DNA of 24,343 nucleotides from JAGLTN01 sp035403325 (GTDB lineage Bacteria > Planctomycetota > Phycisphaerae > Sedimentisphaerales > Anaerobacaceae). The notes beneath the pieces were generated by a model. That model searched no databases. It was not told where the DNA came from and saw only the letters and a program-made list of their open reading frames with translations. The translations under genes were made by a program, and so were the position numbers. Shown here piece by piece: positions 16,038 through 22,692 of this stretch (positions within the stretch are counted from its first letter, which is position 1; every line of letters starts with the position of its first letter). The stretch is taken from contig CAZBKA010000034.1 of the NCBI GenBank assembly GCA_964492365.1, positions 1 through 24,343 on the forward strand, in the 5' to 3' direction.

Positions 16038-17198
16038 CTATTCATCCATACCTTTATTGAGAATTTTCATATAACTTACATAATTGTAAAGCCGATTTCT
16101 ACGACCGCCTGTGATTTCTTTGACAATGCCAAGTTTTTCGAGCTGTTTCATTACCATAGTTGCTGTGGTAGCCCACACCCCGCTTAATTGACATGCTTTT
16201 GGTATTGAGATAACAGGCTTTTGCAATAATGCCTGATGCACTCTCAGGGCTGAACCTGCTGCTCTGCCGATTGTGCGAATCTTCTTGCGATCTTCATCTG
16301 CAACTTTCATAAGCTGATTTGCAGACTTGACCGCTGATTCAGCAGTTTCTTTGACGGCATCGGCAAAAAACTCAACCCAGCCTTCCCAATCGCCGTCTGT
16401 TCTTATTTTTTGAAGAAGATTGTAATACTGGTCTCTGTGCGTTTTAAAATATAAACTTGGGTAAAGCATAGGCTCTTTAAGTATGCCTTCAGCACAAAGC
16501 AGCAAAGTTATAAGCAGTCTGCCGACTCTGCCATTACCGTCAAGAAACGGGTGGATAGTCTCAAATTGTCCATGCAATAAAGCGCATTTAATCAGAACTG
16601 GTGTTCCCTGATTTTTATCGTGAATAAATTTCTCCAGATCGCCCATACATTGAGCAACTTCATCGGGTGGAGGTGGAACAAAAAGAGCATTGCCAGGCCT
16701 TGTGCCGCCTATCCAATTTTGCGATCTTCGGAATTGCCCCGGCGTTTTGTCGCTGCCTCTGCCTTTGGCCAGAAGAACCTTGTGAATTTCTTTCACCAGC
16801 CTTACGGAAAACGGCAAGCCATCTCTTATCAGCTTCAAACCGTGAGACATAGCTGCCACATAATTTGACGATTCCTGCACATCATCAAGCGGCACACCCG
16901 GAACTGCGTCATTCTCAAACAAAAGCAAATCAGATAGCGATGACTGCGTTCCCTCTATCTGTGACGACAGAACCGCTTCCTTACGGATATACATGTAAAG
17001 AAACAAAGAGGTATCCGGCAGCAGTACAGAAACACTATCGAGCCGCCCCAAAGCCACTAAGGCATTATCTATCAAATCCTGAACCTTGCCGGTAGTCTTC
17101 AAAGCCGGACAGGGCGGCAAGGCATCGGGGATAAACGCCTTAACCTTCTCTCCTACCGTAGATATTGTCGCATATCGTCCTGATTTTGGCCTTTTCAT
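16038..17198 (-). CDS. Fic-family protein, class II (N-terminal inhibitory helix), with C-terminal winged helix
   Basis: A 386-residue protein that probably transfers AMP from ATP to a hydroxyl of a target protein. The catalytic loop HPFLDGNGRVGR is complete at residues 216-227, with His216 as base. The inhibitory motif (S/T)xxxE(G/N) is present as Ser78...Glu82-Gly83 (SSQIEG), so activity is self-limited by Glu82. The phosphate-side hairpin reads GGTRPGNALFVPPPPDEV. The last ~70 residues form a winged-helix-like domain (SIPKACQLSGVWATTATMVMKQLEKLGI). The ATG at 17198 is preceded by AAGGG. A cluster of inverted repeats just upstream (17221-17275) may be its operator. No antitoxin gene is adjacent, as expected for class II Fic proteins that carry their own inhibitor. 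Confidence 0.9.
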   Translation of the reverse strand: MKRPKSGRYATISTVGEKVKAFIPDALPPCPALKTTGKVQDLIDNALVALGRLDSVSVLLPDTSLFLYMYIRKEAVLSSQIEGTQSSLSDLLLFENDAVPGVPLDDVQESSNYVAAMSHGLKLIRDGLPFSVRLVKEIHKVLLAKGRGSDKTPGQFRRSQNWIGGTRPGNALFVPPPPDEVAQCMGDLEKFIHDKNQGTPVLIKCALLHGQFETIHPFLDGNGRVGRLLITLLLCAEGILKEPMLYPSLYFKTHRDQYYNLLQKIRTDGDWEGWVEFFADAVKETAESAVKSANQLMKVADEDRKKIRTIGRAAGSALRVHQALLQKPVISIPKACQLSGVWATTATMVMKQLEKLGIVKEITGGRRNRLYNYVSYMKILNKGMDE

Positions 17199-17220
17199 GG
17201 TTAAAACCCTTATTATTAAA

Positions 17221-17275
17221 CTTGTAATAAGAAAACAGGTTATTACAAGATACCGGTTTTTCTTGTAATAACAAG
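17221..17275. promoter_or_regulatory. Three copies of CTTGTAATAA in inverted and direct order, probable operator
   Basis: Exact 10-bp copies occur at 17221-17230 (plus), 17240-17249 (minus, TTATTACAAG) and 17262-17271 (plus). The third extends to CTTGTAATAACAAG (17262-17275), an almost perfect palindrome. The cluster sits 23 to 77 bases upstream of the Fic start codon, where its promoter must lie. The Fic protein ends in a winged helix, so autoregulation is plausible. Binding is inference. Confidence 0.55.
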
Positions 17276-17410
17276 AAAAACTTTTACAACACTGAACCTC
17301 CGACGAGTATGCTTGGCACGCACTTTTTTTTTAAGGTTGGTAAGGCCATTCATTTTTGCTTAATAGTGTCAGCAGAATTACTGCCATTTTTTTTGTTCGT
17401 CAGGTGGCAC

Positions 17411-17881
17411 CTAATTGCAACTATCCATGCTCTGAGTAGTGTGAATGTATTTATCTACGTACTTTTGTGCTATTTTTGCAATTACCAGACCGAAAACTCC
17501 ACCAACCAGGGTAACCAAAAGATATGTAACAATTATGATTGTTTTTGCTCTTTCGATATTGCTGCTGCTGATCAAGACAGAGAGTGTCGGAAGAAGGGCA
17601 GCCCCAAGGCCAATAGCGGCACCGATCAAAACCCCATCGAGTATCGTTGCAGGGCCATTGGCACTACGATGTTTGCCTAGCCAGATTTCAACACCATATC
17701 GATTCAAGTATGCAGCCATTGTACAGCCAACCACAAGTGATATTCCTAGCCGAAGTAAATATACTTCTCGGAATGGGATACATATAAACGCCATAAAGAA
17801 CCATACAAGATTGGGGACCGCACAATATATAACGCCGACCAATCCGGCATGTCGAATGTAAAAGTCGCACAAACGCTTCAT
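17411..17881 (-). CDS. Small four-helix membrane protein of unknown function
   Basis: A 156-residue hydrophobic protein starting MKRLCDFYIRHAGLVG. Four likely membrane helices are around residues 12-35, 42-60, 78-103 and 112-137, with a short charged loop (ERAK) between the last two and a polar C-terminus. The start at 17881 is chosen because GGGAG precedes it by 8 bases; earlier in-frame ATGs at 17905 and 17896 have no such site. I do not recognise a family. It is transcribed divergently from the LexA-TnpA-type regulator and in the same direction as the Fic gene, but about 200 bp separate it from that gene. Confidence 0.6.
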   Translation of the reverse strand: MKRLCDFYIRHAGLVGVIYCAVPNLVWFFMAFICIPFREVYLLRLGISLVVGCTMAAYLNRYGVEIWLGKHRSANGPATILDGVLIGAAIGLGAALLPTLSVLISSSNIERAKTIIIVTYLLVTLVGGVFGLVIAKIAQKYVDKYIHTTQSMDSCN

Positions 17882-18056
17882 TTCAAATTCTCCCATATTT
17901 ATCATTTTTGTTATTTTAAAGAGTCAGGCAATTTGCCTAACATCTGCTTTTAAGCTCATTCTGTAGCAGATTTTTTATTATTATTCAATAGGCAATAACA
18001 CAGAATTATAGACCAAATCTTAGGGAGATTTTTCTACAAGTTTTTTTATTTTCCTA

Positions 18057-18084
18057 TTGACACATAGGTATAAATAATTATAGT
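18057..18084 (+). promoter_or_regulatory. Sigma70-type promoter of the regulator/PKS-like operon
   Basis: A perfect -35 TTGACA (18057-18062) is followed after 16 bases by TATAGT (18079-18084). An overlapping alternative TAGTAT (18081) gives 18-base spacing. The predicted transcript starts about 20 bases before the ATG at 18110. The -10 lies inside the first of two repeated palindromes. Confidence 0.65.
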
Positions 18085-18105
18085 ATATTAAATTATAGTA
18101 TAATT
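18076..18105. promoter_or_regulatory. Twin AATTATAGTATA sites overlapping the -10, probable operator
   Basis: The 12-mer AATTATAGTATA occurs at 18076-18087 and again at 18091-18102, a 15-bp period. The second copy extends to AATTATAGTATAATT (18091-18105), a palindrome with seven perfectly paired positions on each side of a central G. The first copy holds the smaller palindrome TATAGTATA. A protein bound here would cover the -10 box and the start of the transcript. The obvious candidate is the LexA-type protein encoded next. Confidence 0.6.
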
Positions 18106-18109
18106 ATGG

Positions 18110-18763
18110 ATGCTATTAAAAATGAAACCATTAACGAATAAGCAAAGATCGGTGTTAGAATTTGTCGGTGAATACTCCTATTCAAAGGGATTTCCGCCGA
18201 CCCTTCGTGAAATTGGAGAAGGTATTGACGTTTCTAACATTAGCGCGGTACGTGGTCATATAGCAGCACTGGAGAAAAAAGGGTATATTACTAAAGAGGC
18301 TGACAAGGCCAGGTCTATTCGGGTGATTTATACCCCATCGGTATTTAGTAAAATAAAGCGTCAACTTCACGAATTTATATCTACTGATAAAGGTGTTCTA
18401 CATAAGGTTGTTTATGGTGTGGGTTTAGTTACCCGTAAACGCAGGGAGCATTTTATTGAGGAACGTCGGGACTGGATTGATGATGCTCTTGAACGAAGGG
18501 CTATTGAACATGGATGGAGATTTATACGAAAAGAAATAAAGCCGAATCATATTATTCTTGTTGTTGAAGTTTGGCCAAATCATTCTCCTGAATTGGTAGC
18601 CTCAAGAATCCGTCAGGCTGGAACTGCGGTTCAATTGCGGCATTTGATGAATTTTCCAGGTAGATCTCTTTGGGCGAAAGGCTATGCAGTTACAACTAAC
18701 TTAGAAAGTCTGGATGATATGGTCCAGCAGTTATTGGAAAATACACCAAAGGAAGAAGGTTAA
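18110..18763 (+). CDS. LexA-type winged helix fused to a catalytically dead IS200/IS605 TnpA-like domain
   Basis: A 217-residue protein in two parts. Residues ~6-70 match the LexA DNA-binding domain: LTNKQRSVLEFV, then KGFPPTLREIGEGIDVSN, then VRGHIAALEKKGYITK, then a wing ending ARSIRVI. LexA would continue with a Ser-Lys autoprotease; none is present. Instead residues ~95-213 follow the Y1 transposase TnpA of IS200/IS605: LHKVVYGVGLVTRKRREHF, EIKPNHIILVVEVWPNHSPE, LWAKGYAVTT and MVQQLLENT. In active TnpA the third-strand motif is HxH and the catalytic Tyr is in a 'QYIEN' helix. Here they read His147-Ile-Ile149 and Leu208, so neither metal site nor nucleophile is complete. It is therefore likely a DNA-hairpin-binding regulator, not an enzyme. 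Start at 18110; an in-frame ATG at 18122 is an alternative. It lies 41 bp before the acyl-chain operon, probably in the same transcript. Confidence 0.8.
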   Translation: MLLKMKPLTNKQRSVLEFVGEYSYSKGFPPTLREIGEGIDVSNISAVRGHIAALEKKGYITKEADKARSIRVIYTPSVFSKIKRQLHEFISTDKGVLHKVVYGVGLVTRKRREHFIEERRDWIDDALERRAIEHGWRFIRKEIKPNHIILVVEVWPNHSPELVASRIRQAGTAVQLRHLMNFPGRSLWAKGYAVTTNLESLDDMVQQLLENTPKEEG

Positions 18764-18804
18764 TGAGATTCACTAATCTAAAATTGATAAAGGTGGACGG
18801 ATAA
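18763..18804 (+). other. 13-codon linking ORF between regulator and dehydratase
   Basis: The regulator's stop and an ATG overlap as TAATG (18761-18765). From that ATG, 13 sense codons (MRFTNLKLIKVDG) lead to TAA at 18802-18804, directly followed by the ATG of the dehydratase at 18805. GGAAGAAGG lies just upstream of the first ATG. The exact abutment could carry ribosomes from the regulator to the first biosynthetic gene. A functional peptide is not supported. Confidence 0.25.
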
Positions 18805-19254
18805 ATGAGATTTTTTCTTATTGATAAGATTAAAGAATGGCATATCGGAAGTACTGCCAAGGCAATCAAAAATGTGGCCCTTAGTGAGGATTTCTTTGAT
18901 GATCATTTTCCGAGACGACCTGTTATGCCTGGGGTTCTTATTATTGAAGGTATGGCACAGTTATCAGGGTTACTTCTTGAAGCCAGCTTGAAAGAAAAAT
19001 ATGGAGAAGACGCAAAAGCTATTTTGACTGTTTTGGAAAGGACCAAATTTCGTGATCTTGTTAAGCCTGGGGATACTCTTACTTATAATACGGAAATAAT
19101 ATCTGTAAACAAAAATGGTGGCAAAGTATCTGCCTCAGCTTACCTCGACAGTAAGGTAGTTGTGACAACAGGGATGGTTTTTGCTTTCAAATATATTGAT
19201 GATCCGATGCTTGAATCCAAACGCCAAGCCTTAATGAAGATATGGATGTCGTGA
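18805..19254 (+). CDS. FabZ-like 3-hydroxyacyl-ACP dehydratase (active-site residues intact)
   Basis: A 149-residue single-hotdog protein. The segment HFPRRPVMPGVLIIEGMAQ holds catalytic His34 and Glu48 in the FabZ spacing and the proline-glycine turn of the family. Length is standard for FabZ. GGTGG and GGACGG precede the ATG. It would remove water from a 3-hydroxyacyl chain on the carrier protein encoded at 22276. A second hotdog protein later in the operon aligns without gaps through this segment but lacks the His, so the two could form a mixed dimer with one working site, as known for ApeI-ApeP of aryl-polyene clusters. It opens the biosynthetic part of the operon, 41 bp after the regulator. 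Confidence 0.88.
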   Translation: MRFFLIDKIKEWHIGSTAKAIKNVALSEDFFDDHFPRRPVMPGVLIIEGMAQLSGLLLEASLKEKYGEDAKAILTVLERTKFRDLVKPGDTLTYNTEIISVNKNGGKVSASAYLDSKVVVTTGMVFAFKYIDDPMLESKRQALMKIWMS

Positions 19255-19280
19255 CAAAATAAAACAGGAACTCAGAACTG

Positions 19281-20408
19281 ATGGGAAATGTAGTCATCAC
19301 AGGTATAGGAATGGTTACTCCTTTAGGAAATAGTCCCAAAGGGATACTAGAGGGTATCTTAAATAATGAGTCAGCAGTAATAGAGCCTGAGTTTGAAACC
19401 TCTGAATTTGATTGTTCGCTATGTGCTGCTGTATCCAATTTCGATCCAGAGCAGTACTTTCCTGATAATAAATCGCTTCGTCTTATGAATCGTGATGCTC
19501 AGATGGCTGTAGTTGCCGCTCATCTTGCAATGGAGGATGCTAATGTAAACAGTGACATAACTTATCCGGCGGAGGATATTGCTCTGTATGGATCAACGGG
19601 AGTTGCTGGAATGTCTATTGAGGAAATTACCCGGATAATACAATATGCTGCTTGCGAAGATGGGACTCTGAATCTTGAAAATTTTGGTAAGATAGCTTTA
19701 AAGCGAGTTAGACCAGTACTGTCATTTAGGATTCTGGCTAATATGCCGATTTGCTTTGTATCTATTTTTCAAAATATTAAAGGACCAAATGCTGTTTATA
19801 CCCCCTGGGAAGGTAACGGAGCTCAGGCAATAGCCACAGGAGTACAAGCAATTAATAGAGGGGAAGTTCCATTAGCATTAGTTGGAGGTTGCGATGTAAA
19901 AACTCGTGAGCTTTCATTTATTAACCTTCAGCAATTAGGCATCTTTGACTCGTGGAATCGATACGGCACAGGGTGTATACCTGGTGAAGGAGCCGCTTTT
20001 CTGGTACTAGAAGATGAAGAAGCTGCAGTCAAAAGAGGCAAAAGAGCTTATGCACGGATAAGCAATTACAAGCTTGGTTCAATTGGGGGCAAAGCAACGC
20101 TGTCAGATGTGATACATTCGATTGTATCTGGATTAGAAATCAATGCTTCATTGAAAGTTATTGCTGCCGGCGATGGTGACATCAATATACAGGAAAACGA
20201 GGAACAAGCATTTAAGCGGTCGGGGCTGAAACTTGAGCAAATCCTTAAACCAAAGTCTCATATTGGTAATCTTTTTGCGGCAGCTGCTGCTGTGCAGGTT
20301 GGACTTGGGGCTGAGCTGGCAGATCGAAGCAGTGAAAATCAACAGGTTATGACTAATTGTTTTGGGCATGGCAGTGAGCAAGGCTCATTTATATTGGAGA
20401 CGATATGA
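19281..20408 (+). CDS. Ketosynthase-like chain length factor (KS-beta), catalytic residues missing
   Basis: A 375-residue protein with the thiolase fold start VVITGIGMVTPLGNSPKGIL. Compared with its neighbour, whose active site reads CSACAAGAQ, the equivalent segment reads TPWEGNGAQ, placing Glu177 where the nucleophilic Cys should be. The two catalytic His positions are also gone: NAHGTGT is replaced by AAGDGDI, and TGH by IGN (SHIGNLF). This triple loss matches chain length factors of type II polyketide synthases, which pair with an active ketosynthase and shape the chain tunnel, sometimes with decarboxylase activity when Gln replaces Cys. It is ~45 residues shorter than its partner. Its stop overlaps the partner's ATG (ATGA), giving equal synthesis. 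It is not a decayed gene: the frame is intact and the fold-conserved glycines remain. Confidence 0.8.
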   Translation: MGNVVITGIGMVTPLGNSPKGILEGILNNESAVIEPEFETSEFDCSLCAAVSNFDPEQYFPDNKSLRLMNRDAQMAVVAAHLAMEDANVNSDITYPAEDIALYGSTGVAGMSIEEITRIIQYAACEDGTLNLENFGKIALKRVRPVLSFRILANMPICFVSIFQNIKGPNAVYTPWEGNGAQAIATGVQAINRGEVPLALVGGCDVKTRELSFINLQQLGIFDSWNRYGTGCIPGEGAAFLVLEDEEAAVKRGKRAYARISNYKLGSIGGKATLSDVIHSIVSGLEINASLKVIAAGDGDINIQENEEQAFKRSGLKLEQILKPKSHIGNLFAAAAAVQVGLGAELADRSSENQQVMTNCFGHGSEQGSFILETI

Positions 20409-21670
20409 ATAGAGTAGTCATAACAGGTATAGGTGTTGTCAGCCCGGTTGGAATTGGCCAAGAGCAGTTCTGGACAAATCTTACAGGTGGGATATCTGGG
20501 ATAGGACCAATTACATTGTTTGACGCATCATCGCTGCCAATCTGTATTGGAGGTGAGGTCAAAAATTTTAACATCCAAAGTGTTATTGATGAATTTCCAT
20601 GCTCAGAAAGCATGAGAGATAGAAAAGTTTTGCTTGGCCTTTCAGCGGCAAAGGAAGCTTTGGCAGATGCGTGTATAGATGAAACCAGTTTGGGTCAGGC
20701 TTTATTGTATACAGGCGTAGGACTGGAAATGTTCTGCCTGGAAGACTTAACCCCTTATGCTAATTCACCCGATGTTGGACAGGCGATAGCAAGGACACTT
20801 CTCCGTGATATGGCAGAAGCCAGATTGCAGAGCCCTTTAGATGTCACCAGCAACATTCTGGGTGACAGATATGGATTCTCGGCAGGAAAGTACATTAATT
20901 GTTCAGCATGTGCCGCGGGTGCTCAGGTAATTGGTGAAGCGTGGAATATGTTGTGTCATGGACAGGCGAAGGTAGCATTGGCAGGGGCAACAGACAGTAT
21001 GCTTAATCCTTTAGGTTTAGGCGGCTTTAGTCTGTTGCGTATATTATGTGATGAAAATGATCAGCCACAACGAGCATGCAGGCCTTTTGATATATCTCGC
21101 AAAGGTACTGTTCTGTGTGAAGGTTCAGCTTTTGTTGTTATGGAGACACTGGGAAATGCATTAGAACGAAAAGCCAGTATTTACGCTGAGGTAATCGGGT
21201 ACGGCAGCTCAATGGATGCTTTTAGAGTTTCTGATCCTGACAACACAGGCAGAGGAGCTGTTCAGAGTATGTCCAAGGCATTAGATGTCGCAGGGATAAA
21301 GCCAGATGATATTGATTGTGTAAATGCCCATGGCACCGGGACGATAAAAAATGATATCGTGGAAACAGCGGCAATAAAAGAGGTCTTACGAAAACATGCT
21401 TACAACATTCCAGTTCATTCGGTTAAATCCATGACCGGGCATATGATCGCAGCAAGTGGAGCTGTTGAAGCTGTGGCTGCGGTGTTAACCATCTCAAAAA
21501 AACAGATACCTCCTACCATTAATCTTACAAAAGCTGATGACCAATGTGATTTGGACTATGTACCAAATAATTCAAGAAATTTTGCAGGTGACACAATTCT
21601 ATCTAATTCATTTGGATTTGGCGGCCAAAATGCCACATTGATATTTAAGAGGTATACTAATGGATTTTAA
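20405..21670 (+). CDS. Beta-ketoacyl-ACP synthase (KS-alpha, FabF-like)
   Basis: A 421-residue condensing enzyme. It has a complete catalytic triad: Cys169 in INCSACAAGAQ, His309 in NAHGTGTIKND, and His346 in SMTGHMIAASG. The C-terminal NSFGFGGQNATLIF is the family's glycine-rich end. The length is that of FabF and type II PKS ketosynthases. It should extend an acyl or polyketide chain on the carrier protein by decarboxylative condensation with a malonyl unit. GGAG precedes the start, which overlaps the stop of the KS-beta. This tight KS-beta then KS-alpha order is the reverse of the usual actinobacterial order. The following nitroreductase ATG overlaps its stop by 11 bp. Confidence 0.92.
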   Translation: MNRVVITGIGVVSPVGIGQEQFWTNLTGGISGIGPITLFDASSLPICIGGEVKNFNIQSVIDEFPCSESMRDRKVLLGLSAAKEALADACIDETSLGQALLYTGVGLEMFCLEDLTPYANSPDVGQAIARTLLRDMAEARLQSPLDVTSNILGDRYGFSAGKYINCSACAAGAQVIGEAWNMLCHGQAKVALAGATDSMLNPLGLGGFSLLRILCDENDQPQRACRPFDISRKGTVLCEGSAFVVMETLGNALERKASIYAEVIGYGSSMDAFRVSDPDNTGRGAVQSMSKALDVAGIKPDDIDCVNAHGTGTIKNDIVETAAIKEVLRKHAYNIPVHSVKSMTGHMIAASGAVEAVAAVLTISKKQIPPTINLTKADDQCDLDYVPNNSRNFAGDTILSNSFGFGGQNATLIFKRYTNGF

Positions 21671-22271
21671 ATCTTTTCTATTATTTGCAAAATCAAGACG
21701 GTCGGTTCGTGAATATACTGATCAAAAGGTTGATCGTGAAAAAATTGAACAAATGGTCGAAGCTGCGTCCTGGGCACCTTCAAACCATAATCGCCAAGGC
21801 TGGAAGTTCATCGTGTTTGAAGATACACAAGAGATACGCACACTTGCCAAAAAAACACGTGAATTTATTAAGAAATCTCTTGAGGGAGCACATAAGCTTG
21901 TTGCAGGTAAAGCAGAGGAACTTATTTATTATTCCGGTGTGTTTGATCGGGCTCCGGTGTTAATCTTAGCTATGCATAAGAAAAGCCCTTCTGTGAGTAA
22001 ACATATTGTAGATTCGGCAACAAGTGAACTCGCCTGTGGAGAAGTTCTTAGTACCGCAATGGCGTGTCAGAATCTAATACTGGCTGGAAAAGCTATGGGT
22101 TTGGGAACATGTATAATGACAGCCCCTTTGTTAGCTGGCACAGTTTGGAGATCATTAGAAAATTTACCTATGGGTTTTGAGCCAACTTGTCTGATTACTT
22201 TAGGATATCCAGCTGAGACGCATCAATCGCCTCGAAGAAAAAAACTTGAACATATTATTGAATATAGGTGA
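21660..22271 (+). CDS. Nitroreductase-family flavoprotein
   Basis: A 203-residue FMN-dependent oxidoreductase. The N-terminal SRRSVREYTDQKV and ASWAPSNHNRQGWKF are the FMN-phosphate and NADH-side motifs of the family. A late MGLGTCIMTAP and LGYPAE complete the fold. Members reduce quinones and nitro groups, or act as dehydrogenases and oxidases on bound substrates such as thiazoline rings. Placed between ketosynthase and acyl carrier protein, it may set the redox state of the growing chain, for example as an unusual enoyl reductase or desaturase; this is inference. Its ATG overlaps the KS-alpha stop by 11 bp and its stop lies 4 bases before the carrier-protein ATG. Confidence 0.85.
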   Translation: MDFKSFLLFAKSRRSVREYTDQKVDREKIEQMVEAASWAPSNHNRQGWKFIVFEDTQEIRTLAKKTREFIKKSLEGAHKLVAGKAEELIYYSGVFDRAPVLILAMHKKSPSVSKHIVDSATSELACGEVLSTAMACQNLILAGKAMGLGTCIMTAPLLAGTVWRSLENLPMGFEPTCLITLGYPAETHQSPRRKKLEHIIEYR

Positions 22272-22275
22272 TATA

Positions 22276-22692
22276 ATGACAGAACAAGAAATATTTGAGA
22301 AACTAATACCGCTTATTCGTGAAATTACGGGTGTACGTGAAGATCAGATTGAAATGGAAAGCGGCCTGATGATGGATTTAGGTGCCGAGTCAATCGATCT
22401 TTTGGACTTCAGTTTTCTGATTGAAGAGGAATTTAGCATTGCAATAGAAGCCGATGAATTTGAACGGCAGGCTAAAGAGCGAATTTCTGGAGGAGTTTAT
22501 GACAACGATGGTTTACTTACAGATGAAGCATTGGCAGAACTAAGAAAAGCTTTACCCGAGGTGTCAGCTGAATATCTAAAACCGGGATTAAAAAAAATTG
22601 AGTTGCCGAGTGTGCTAAATGTTGCTGTATTCGTACATATTATTCAACGTAAACTTGCTGAAAAATCACAGGAGGAGGTTAGAAATGCTTAA
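22276..22692 (+). CDS. Acyl carrier protein with a long C-terminal extension
   Basis: A 138-residue protein. Residues ~1-80 form the carrier domain with the 4'-phosphopantetheine site Ser39 in LGAESIDLLD (Glu-Ser in place of the usual Asp-Ser), followed by helix FSFLIEEEFSIAI. Ordinary ACPs end near residue 80; this one adds ~58 residues with DGLLTDEALAELRKALPEV and a hydrophobic segment PSVLNVAVFVHIIQRKLAE. AGGTG before ATG 22276 decides the start; an in-frame ATG at 22246 would give a 10-residue extension inside the nitroreductase gene. It should carry the growing chain between the KS pair, ketoreductase and dehydratases. The tail may dock one of them or the membrane. Confidence 0.88.
   Translation: MTEQEIFEKLIPLIREITGVREDQIEMESGLMMDLGAESIDLLDFSFLIEEEFSIAIEADEFERQAKERISGGVYDNDGLLTDEALAELRKALPEVSAEYLKPGLKKIELPSVLNVAVFVHIIQRKLAEKSQEEVRNA

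Noticed and set aside
16038..17881. Fic toxin with the small membrane protein as antitoxin
   Set aside because: The Fic protein carries its own inhibitory helix motif and the membrane protein is about 210 bp away with no antitoxin features.
18110..18763. Calling the gene lexA (SOS repressor)
   Set aside because: Only the DNA-binding domain matches. The Ala-Gly cleavage site and the Ser-Lys peptidase part are absent and are replaced by a TnpA-like domain.
18110..18763. Calling it an active IS200/IS605 insertion sequence
   Set aside because: The HUH motif and catalytic Tyr are missing, an extra N-terminal domain is present, and no clear IS ends or TnpB gene flank it.
19281..20408. Second active FabF or a pseudogene
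   Set aside because: All three catalytic residues are replaced but the frame, length and coupling to the active ketosynthase are intact, which fits a KS-beta better.
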